Shown: piece after piece, positions 58,201 to 64,000 of the stretch | How the letters are laid out: each line of letters opens with the position of its first letter | Position numbering within the stretch: the stretch's first letter is position 1 | Origin: a virus | Direction: 5' to 3' (one strand) | Length of the DNA: 64,000 nt | Virus record (IMG/VR): IMGVR_UViG_3300044647_001247 | Location: 1 to 64,000 of that record | Translations under genes and position numbers: made by a program | The notes under the pieces: generated by a model | What the model saw: the letters and a program-made list of their open reading frames with translations, nothing else | Database searches by the model: none | What the model was told of the DNA's origin: nothing

Positions 58201-59866
58201 ATTTAATTCTGGTGTTAGAGAGTTTTTTGTTGAAAGTGAGGTTAATTTAGCATATAGAGATTGGGAAGAAGATCCATCTAAGCGTCATTATGATTCTGAT
58301 AGATACACTGATCTTGATAGTATGTTTAGAAGTGACATTATAAAAAGTGGAAACTTTTATAAATATGATTATAACTTAAGTGTATCTAAATTATTTAATT
58401 CTCATATTACTTGGGGAAATATATTAGGTCTTGATTATGATCCTACCACTGCAGAAAAATGTTACGTATATAGACCTAGTAGAGTTAGATATTCTCTTCC
58501 TCAATTTCAAGAATCAAAAAAAGATAACTGGAGAATATATTTAACTAACAATTATAAAGATTTTGACTCTCCTGTAACATCTATAAAATCTGTAAATAAA
58601 ACAGGTGCTTTGTTTATGATGTCAAGACAGAGTCCTATGCAGTTTATGGGTGTAGAAGAACTGAAGCTAGATGGAACGGGTGCTAAAATTACAATAGGTG
58701 ATGGGGGGCTTTTTAATCAACCTTTACAACAAATTGTAAATACCGAAAGTTCTTTTGAGTATGGTTCTTGCCAAAGTAAGTATTGTTCTATTAATACAAT
58801 ACACGGTGTTTTTTGGGTGAGTCAAAATCAGGGAAAGATATTTCAGTATGCTGGACAAATAAAAGAGATATCTAAAAATGGTCTTAAGTGGTGGTTTGCT
58901 AGATATTTACCTAGTGAACTATTAGCAGCGTATCCCACCTATCCTTATTTTGATAACCCGGTAATTGGTGTAGGGGTACAAATAATGTATGACAATACTA
59001 ATGAGATTGTATATATTACTAAGAAAGACTATAAACCACTAAAAACCAATTTGTTATTTGACTCAAAAGGTTTTTATGAAATAAGTTCATCTAATGGTAA
59101 GGTGTACATTCCTTTAACTAACACTAGTTATTTTGAAGATGCTAGCTGGACTATATCATATGATCCAAACGGGAATGATGGTAAAGGTGCTTGGGTTAGT
59201 TTTCATGACTGGATACCTAGCTTTTTAATTCCTGGGAAAGCTCATTTTATGAGTGTCAATCAAAATTCTATATGGAAGCATAATGTAAGATGTGATAAGT
59301 TCTGTAATTTTTATGGTGTAGATTATCCTTTTGAAATTGAGTTTATATCATCTACGGGTCAGCAAGTTGTTTCTATGAGAAACGTAGAGTATATATTAGA
59401 AGCTTATAAAATTCACAATGAATGCAGAGATGAGTTCCATGTATTAGATGCAAACTTTGATCAGGCTATTATATATAATTCAGAACAAGTATCTGGACTT
59501 TTAGAACTAGAACTTAAGAATAAAACCAACCCGGTGGCAATGCTTAGTTATCCTCAGATAAGAGCACAATCTATAGGAATAAACTATTCTAAAGAAGAGC
59601 AAAAGATTAGATTTAATCAATTTTGGGATATAACAAAAGAAAGAGGAGAGTTTGCCCCAAATACAAACATTCCAATGTTTATTACAGAGGCTAATGGATA
59701 TAAGTTTAAAATCAATCCAGCTTATGTAAACTATCAAAAGTCACCATTAGAGCGTAAGAAGTTTCGTCACAATTTAAATAAAGTGTTCTTAAGAAAGTTT
59801 AAAAGTGATGATGTAAAGATGTTATTTAAAATATCTAATCAGAAAATACAACTTAGTCAAAGGTAA
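55268..59866 (+). CDS. Tail stabilization/muzzle-type protein (1532 aa)
   Basis: The opening 'NTFSNGMVKDYNETFVGEGLYTHARNVVSNSHDGQLGVKGNEPANL' is, to my knowledge, the signature start of the giant tail 'stabilization' proteins of crAss-like phages, which close the tail tube (muzzle). The body is a long beta-rich chain. A hydrophobic stretch near residue 705-740 ('GSGASPLTIAQFIAAGVANG', then 'LIGALIGTGILPAMY') may enter the host membrane or sit in the channel. The C-terminus has basic 'RHNLNKVFLRKFKSDD'. TAATG coupling to the next gene. Confidence 0.8.
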   Translation: MAEQQQNPGVITNTFSNGMVKDYNETFVGEGLYTHARNVVSNSHDGQLGVKGNEPANLSCITLPYSLIGCIHLSDDQWSVYTTDDTNSEIGIFDESQCTYTKVVNDPCLGFKRSNLITGASRKRYDCDRPVYWVDALNPDRFMDLSNPPFKYIETIVDGCKVKTITQPLQLDCEKIRLASLIQHPCLILNKGKVAGTLPNGSYQVAIAYTEDGVRLTGYIGISEVQSLFTHENVSSSLELSITTIDTTFDEFELVVIGRINGTTVVKKIGNYSTSQGKIYIDRWDQEFETVPISQVVFRGDSSEKSDAIYEVNNYLLKIGDYSKFKFNYQKQANNINVSWTAVQYPSNYYFKGGNNTGYLRDEQYSFFIRWVYNTGERSESYHIPGRDALASDRTLVMGDDAFETSGIDSITRERWQVYNTATLDNLNSYTLSDGGLVIASGKMGFWESTEKYPDNTPDIWGTLCGKNIRHHKMPDETTAPSLNLFSNNGKFINILGVNFSNITHPLDNQGNPIQSIVGYELLRGSREGNKSIIGKGLLNNMREYSIPNQTTKGLFQNYPYNDLRPDPYLTDSPNLDGQSALKGQANVSTSKMSGYKKNIFSFHSPDVTFSNPFLNANELTIYQEVYGESNGRFVNSWKHPKFKVLSNFSSVFGDVASIISTVQTALGALGGGLDLKIEADKDAPVSTGLTLNPNYAGDTVTVFGSGASPLTIAQFIAAGVANGLLIGALIGTGILPAMYKQQYLRLFIYLIPKKQYSAQYNSHGVYDGGAIPKKIGNKRRKIKEALYIGSGNSQFNSDYFVNNTARSNVVVLETEKDLDDPTTTDNSRVTLGEANSNLYQNIKTTISSHYGALKISIPSQYGQLGGIKQFPINGGCIFNTTPDKTKKFNTSSPLFNGDTYINKFTEKNTMFFFTDWMIGEPDRTEWDYTLYMYIPYPRFWINNVEENVAFLEAADNYRSLDKRTSGFLHVSSGYFYLFNSGVREFFVESEVNLAYRDWEEDPSKRHYDSDRYTDLDSMFRSDIIKSGNFYKYDYNLSVSKLFNSHITWGNILGLDYDPTTAEKCYVYRPSRVRYSLPQFQESKKDNWRIYLTNNYKDFDSPVTSIKSVNKTGALFMMSRQSPMQFMGVEELKLDGTGAKITIGDGGLFNQPLQQIVNTESSFEYGSCQSKYCSINTIHGVFWVSQNQGKIFQYAGQIKEISKNGLKWWFARYLPSELLAAYPTYPYFDNPVIGVGVQIMYDNTNEIVYITKKDYKPLKTNLLFDSKGFYEISSSNGKVYIPLTNTSYFEDASWTISYDPNGNDGKGAWVSFHDWIPSFLIPGKAHFMSVNQNSIWKHNVRCDKFCNFYGVDYPFEIEFISSTGQQVVSMRNVEYILEAYKIHNECRDEFHVLDANFDQAIIYNSEQVSGLLELELKNKTNPVAMLSYPQIRAQSIGINYSKEEQKIRFNQFWDITKERGEFAPNTNIPMFITEANGYKFKINPAYVNYQKSPLERKKFRHNLNKVFLRKFKSDDVKMLFKISNQKIQLSQR

Positions 59867-62811
59867 TGAAACGGACAGATTCTATATTACAGCAGTTTTA
59901 TATGTCTAGGCTTCCTAAAGCTCAGATGGGACTAGCCATATCTGATGGTACAAGGGTGGCACCAAGACCAAAAGCTTTAACTGAAGCTGAATATCAAGAA
60001 AATGAACGTGCTAGAAAAATAACAAAAGAAGGCACTGAAAGACGAAATAAGCAAATTTTAGAAGAAAGACAAAAAGCAAGAAATACAAAAGGTACATTTA
60101 AGGAAAAGAACTTTAACATAGGTGAGAAGTTTAGAATGTTTCCTGGTAGTGTAGGTGGTGCAGGAGAACTCTTTGATGACTATATCAATCCTTTAAAGTT
60201 TGTTGGAGACATGGCTTCAAATCTAGGTAATTCTAGAACACCCCAAGAAGCAGCTCTAAATGTAGCAATGACAGCAGGACTTGGTGCTCTTGGATTTGAC
60301 CCATTAGGTAGTGGATTAAAATCTTCAGCTTTTAAAGAAGCACGTGCATCTTTTCCAAAATTTATAGATGAAGTTTCATATTCTATAAATAAACCTAAGT
60401 CTGTAGAACAAATAACTAATAAGAATTTATATAAAGAATTAGGATCTCCTTTGAATATTTCAGAAGGATTAAATAATCAAGGTGTATTTAGTTTAAAAAG
60501 ATTTCCTGACCATGTTGTAAAATTTGAGCCTGTTGAAACAGTAGGTAGAGGTATTGGTTATCCTGAATATACAAATTTTGATTTTGTAAGTGCTATGAAA
60601 AATATAAAAGATAAACCTAACATAGCAAAGGTTAAAAATCAACTTAATGTAGAAAATAACAAGAGAGCTCTTATAATGAATAGGATTGATGATGGATACC
60701 GTCCTTTAGATCTTAATCCTATCAATTATAGAAAAATGCCAGATGACTCAGTTCGTAAAATGTACTATGACTTAAAAGATGTTATTAACAATGATTTAGG
60801 TTTTGATTTTATGGGTAACAACTACCTATACAATCCTAAAACAAAAGATTTTTCATTATTTGATTTTTCTCCACAATTTAAAGCAGGTAATGATGGTAAT
60901 TCACAATTCTGGATTAATGATGTTTTAGGTAATACTAATAGTAATTTACTTGGTAAAGCTCAAGCTAATAAAAACTTAAAAACAGCAATTATATCTAAGC
61001 TTGTTAATGATCATAGAGTGGCTGGACAAAATTTATTTAAAGAGATTGGTACAGGATATACATTACGAAGTCATGCTGATATTTCAAAACTTCTTGATAA
61101 AGGTGATAAGTTTGCTTTTCAAAAATTTAATAATGCACTTAAAGATGTTGATATATATCAGCAAGGTGGTGTAATAAAAGATGACAGAGGACAATGGGCA
61201 CATCCAGGTAAAGTAACTCGTATATCTAGTCCTAATATAACTATGAAGGGTGTACCCTATCCTGTACTAGGTGTAGGTTCTAATGGTGAAGAACAAATGA
61301 TGTATCCAGGACAAGAATATAATTTTGGTGGTGCATCTTATGTAGATGAATATCCTATGATGAAAAATGGTGGAGAAATGATTAAACGTAAAGATGGTAG
61401 TTATTCTAAAAGAGGACTCTGGGATAACATTAGAGCTAATAAAGGCTCAGGTAAAAAACCTAGTAAAGAAATGCTAGAACAAGAACGTAAAATAAAATCT
61501 AAAGAAATGAAATACGGAGGAACAAATAACTCAGGCTTTGAAGCTTTACCAGAATATGTACAAGCTAAAATATTAGCTAACATGGGATATGGTGGATATT
61601 ATAATCCAATGATGGAAGAAGGTGGTGAACCTAATGGTGGCATGGCACTAGGTCAGATAATGGCTGTTTCAGATAAGATGAATAAGCTTCGTCAGTTTAT
61701 ATCTCCTGATAAAAACTTAGATCCATGGATTGCTTCTAAGCTTGCAGTTATGGATGATAGTGCAGATGCTATTGCTAATTATATGATGTACAATCCTGAA
61801 GCTCAGGGTGATGAAGAAGAAATCTCACAAATGAGTAGAGGAGGATATGTTGTAAGTAGAAGTAGTGCACGTAAGGGTAAGACACATAAAGTGACAGGTC
61901 CTGATGGAACTGTTAAATACTTTGGTGATTCTAAGTTAGGACAGCATCCTGATGATCCTGAAAGAAAAAAAGCATTCTATGCTCGTCATAAAAAGAATTT
62001 AGATTCTAATCCATATTTTAGAGCCTTTGCTAAAGAAACATGGCAGCAGGGTGGACAACCTGGTTTATCATTTTGGAATGCTAGTAAAACTCCACAAGGT
62101 GCTGTTACACCTACAGGAATGTCAAATTATTTTAATGATAATAAACAAGGTTTTGATCAAGCAAATTTTACTAAAAAGATGCAGGAGTTAAATCTTGATA
62201 CATCAAGTAATGTATCATTACAACAAGATATGATGAAAAAATATCCTGATCTTGTAAATCAAGTGATGTCTGAATATGGTGATACAAATGCAGGTAGATT
62301 TGATGATGGTATTATAGGAGCTAGAGTTATTAATGCTGCTAGTAAAATTCCTACTCAAACTAAACAAGTTCCTCCTCAAATACAACAATCAATGGCACCT
62401 CCTCCTGCTACATATAAAAATCCAAATGCAGGATATGTAGTTAATGTAAGAGGAGATGATAATGACGGAGCTTATTATTTTCCTAGCTCTGAAAACTTTG
62501 ACAAACTTAGTTCAGCAATACCTGGTGGTAAAGAATACAGAGATGGTTATAAAGGAGCAACAGTTAATATGACTAATGCAAACTTTATGAAACAATACGG
62601 AAACAACTACAAAGAAGCACTAGGTCAAGCATACAAACGTAATCCACAAAATCCTGAGCAGTATATTCCAATGCAAAGAAATGGAGGATCTACTTGGTCT
62701 GGTAATAACTGGTATCAAAATGGAGGTTTAGTAAATGGTGCAGAAATGGAAGTGACACCTGAACAAGCTGAGATGTTACGTCAACAAGGTTATGAATTTG
62801 AAATAATTTAA
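59866..62811 (+). CDS. Virion cargo-like protein with kinase-like and YFGDS-type domains (981 aa)
   Basis: N-terminal 'SRLPKAQMGLA' (residues 14-24) is a motif shared with the next gene. Residues about 200-340 read as a protein-kinase-like fold: K219 in 'HVVKFEP', hinge 'ALIMNRIDDG', catalytic loop 'FDFMGNNYLYN' (D314, N319) and 'LFDFS' (D333). Residues about 660-725 hold a phage and giant-virus small domain ('GPDGTVKYFGDSKLGQHPDDPERKKAFYARHKKN'). The end 'MEVTPEQAEMLRQQGYEFEII' is typical of ejected crAss-like proteins. It probably rides in the capsid and enters the host. Confidence 0.7.
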   Translation: MKRTDSILQQFYMSRLPKAQMGLAISDGTRVAPRPKALTEAEYQENERARKITKEGTERRNKQILEERQKARNTKGTFKEKNFNIGEKFRMFPGSVGGAGELFDDYINPLKFVGDMASNLGNSRTPQEAALNVAMTAGLGALGFDPLGSGLKSSAFKEARASFPKFIDEVSYSINKPKSVEQITNKNLYKELGSPLNISEGLNNQGVFSLKRFPDHVVKFEPVETVGRGIGYPEYTNFDFVSAMKNIKDKPNIAKVKNQLNVENNKRALIMNRIDDGYRPLDLNPINYRKMPDDSVRKMYYDLKDVINNDLGFDFMGNNYLYNPKTKDFSLFDFSPQFKAGNDGNSQFWINDVLGNTNSNLLGKAQANKNLKTAIISKLVNDHRVAGQNLFKEIGTGYTLRSHADISKLLDKGDKFAFQKFNNALKDVDIYQQGGVIKDDRGQWAHPGKVTRISSPNITMKGVPYPVLGVGSNGEEQMMYPGQEYNFGGASYVDEYPMMKNGGEMIKRKDGSYSKRGLWDNIRANKGSGKKPSKEMLEQERKIKSKEMKYGGTNNSGFEALPEYVQAKILANMGYGGYYNPMMEEGGEPNGGMALGQIMAVSDKMNKLRQFISPDKNLDPWIASKLAVMDDSADAIANYMMYNPEAQGDEEEISQMSRGGYVVSRSSARKGKTHKVTGPDGTVKYFGDSKLGQHPDDPERKKAFYARHKKNLDSNPYFRAFAKETWQQGGQPGLSFWNASKTPQGAVTPTGMSNYFNDNKQGFDQANFTKKMQELNLDTSSNVSLQQDMMKKYPDLVNQVMSEYGDTNAGRFDDGIIGARVINAASKIPTQTKQVPPQIQQSMAPPPATYKNPNAGYVVNVRGDDNDGAYYFPSSENFDKLSSAIPGGKEYRDGYKGATVNMTNANFMKQYGNNYKEALGQAYKRNPQNPEQYIPMQRNGGSTWSGNNWYQNGGLVNGAEMEVTPEQAEMLRQQGYEFEII

Positions 62812-62815
62812 TATT

Positions 62816-64000
62816 ATGAAAATACGCATTACAAAAAAAGGATTGCCTAAAGCACAATGGCAAAATAGTCAAATACCAGGAGGTCAAGCTATTAATCCAA
62901 GAAAAGTAGCAGGAAAGGAAAACTTGACCTCTTGGAATGTTTTTGATAATGCACCACAGCAAGGTGTTCCTACACAATTTATTGATCCTCAATCAGTTGT
63001 AAACACAGAACGTAATGTTTGGAATTATAGTCCCTATCGTAATAGTCAAGGTGAAAGTATAACAGGTGATGAGTATTATAATCAATTTTGGACTCCTCCT
63101 AACACTCCTGCAAAAACTGCTCCTAATATAAATAAAAAATCTACTTATAAAAAAACAAATAACTTTAATGATTATTTTGCTGCAGGAGCAATGACATTAA
63201 ATGCTTTAGATAATAGACAAACTGATAAGGAGTTGGAAGCTTCTTGGCGGAATGGTCTTATTAGTCCTGGTATTATTGATTATTCTCAAAACAGAGGAGA
63301 TTATGAAATGAACACTGGTATGGTAGACCCTTATAATACAGGAGCAAAAAACAAAGGACAATTTACTAATTCTTTTTATACTTCACAGTTTCAAGAAGGT
63401 GGTATATTTACACTAAATGAGGTGCAACAAGCTATATTACCTAATATGTTATCGGTAGCTTATGAAAGAAACACACCTGCATCAACATATGTTAATCCAC
63501 CTAATAATTCATTAAAAATAGATTACACAGATGCTGCTGATTTTATTAAATCACAGGAAGGATTTATACCAAAAGCAAAATGGGACTATGCTCAATATAG
63601 TGTAGGATATGGCACAAAAGCTAAAAATAAGAATGAAGTTATTTCTAAAGAAGAAGCTGAAAATAGATTAAAATTAGAACTTGCTCCTGTAATGGAAAAA
63701 ATACAGAGCAAGCTTAAAGTTCCTATTAATTCAGGTCAACTTATAGCTCTTGCTTCTATAAATTATAATACAGGTTCTTTAGCAAATAAATTAATTGATA
63801 GAATTAATAAGGGTGAAAGTCCTGACATTATAGCAAATACTATTAAAAGCATGGCATTAACTGGTGTGGGTAGTAATAAAATATTACCGGGATTAGTTAA
63901 ACGTAGGAATGAAGAAGCTGGCTTATTTTTACGTGGTTATGAAAATGGTGGTGAAAATACAGAAATTATGAAAATACGTATTACAAATTCTCCTGAGAAA
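62816..64000 (+). CDS. Large virion protein with GH24 lysozyme domain, runs off the window
   Basis: ATG at 62816, 4 nt after the previous stop; the frame is open to 64000 (395 residues so far). 'KKGLPKAQWQ' at residues 7-16 repeats the LPKAQ motif. Residues about 240-375 form a lysozyme of the T4/GH24 type: 'DFIKSQEGFIPKAKWDYAQYSVGYGTK' with the Glu of 'SQEGF', then 'SGQLIALASINYNTGS'. It would open peptidoglycan during entry. At residue 385 the start text 'MKIRIT' recurs in frame, hinting at an internal duplication. Confidence 0.8.
   Translation, partial: MKIRITKKGLPKAQWQNSQIPGGQAINPRKVAGKENLTSWNVFDNAPQQGVPTQFIDPQSVVNTERNVWNYSPYRNSQGESITGDEYYNQFWTPPNTPAKTAPNINKKSTYKKTNNFNDYFAAGAMTLNALDNRQTDKELEASWRNGLISPGIIDYSQNRGDYEMNTGMVDPYNTGAKNKGQFTNSFYTSQFQEGGIFTLNEVQQAILPNMLSVAYERNTPASTYVNPPNNSLKIDYTDAADFIKSQEGFIPKAKWDYAQYSVGYGTKAKNKNEVISKEEAENRLKLELAPVMEKIQSKLKVPINSGQLIALASINYNTGSLANKLIDRINKGESPDIIANTIKSMALTGVGSNKILPGLVKRRNEEAGLFLRGYENGGENTEIMKIRITNSPEK

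Noticed and set aside
1-64000. Recoded stop codons (as in some crAss-like phages)
   Set aside because: Genes end with TAA, TAG and TGA, and large genes are open in the standard code; the single in-frame TAA at 3526 is an isolated case.
1-64000. CRISPR array, integrase or insertion sequence
   Set aside because: No direct-repeat array with spacers, no recombinase and no transposase was found.

Overview
The window reads as part of the genome of a tailed double-stranded DNA phage, most likely a crAss-like phage (Crassvirales) of a Bacteroidota host. The evidence is the gene order large terminase, portal, scaffold-like protein, major capsid protein, then a very large tail 'stabilization/muzzle'-type protein (1532 aa) followed by big virion cargo-like proteins. 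Further support comes from an IHF/HU-like gene in the packaging operon, AT-rich DNA, weak Shine-Dalgarno sites, and two opposed gene blocks. TAA, TAG and TGA all act as stops, so there is no sign of stop-codon recoding here. Family assignments are from motif recognition only; no database search was possible.

Left block (about 1-16.4 kb, leftward). This holds small regulatory or accessory genes: two AAA+ ATPases (one MoxR/CobS-like, next to a probable vWA-like partner), winged-helix proteins, a methyltransferase-like protein, a PcfJ-like protein, a split SPFH/Band-7-like lipoprotein, and several small membrane proteins. It also holds a phage-borne tmRNA (13087-13513), tRNA-like genes and an unusual series of ORF-free structured elements. 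Each of these is closed by a 9-15 bp perfect or near-perfect stem and contains internal hairpins. Four of them and a tRNA-like element ending in CCA lie almost end to end at 13.8-14.7 kb.

Strand switch (16.33-16.52 kb). A G-tract-rich, gene-free segment separates the blocks. Just to its right lies the most striking regulatory candidate: a short ORF rich in Cys, Trp and Gln codons, followed by mutually exclusive hairpins and an intrinsic terminator, then tRNA-Trp, tRNA-Cys and tRNA-Gln. The arrangement has the logic of a ribosome-mediated attenuator controlling tRNA genes.

Right block (16.5-64 kb, rightward). A DNA-handling and packaging operon (GNAT, winged helix, IHF-like, zinc-ribbon, PD-(D/E)XK nuclease, TerS candidate, TerL) leads into capsid genes (portal, scaffold, major capsid). 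Then come connector genes and a long cassette of fibre and adhesin genes (two related shaft proteins, one ending in an S74 chaperone; LamG-like, fibronectin-III-like and repeat proteins), then a metallophosphatase. Last are the tail connector/ring candidates, an HEXXH protein, the stabilization protein, a cargo protein with an embedded kinase-like domain, and a lysozyme-containing protein that runs off the window. A repeated 19-nt motif, core GTAWATTATTAATG, precedes at least eight rightward transcription units and is a good candidate for a phage-specific promoter.

Several small genes carry single-base frameshifts or an in-frame stop. These are either real decay or slippage, or errors in the assembly.
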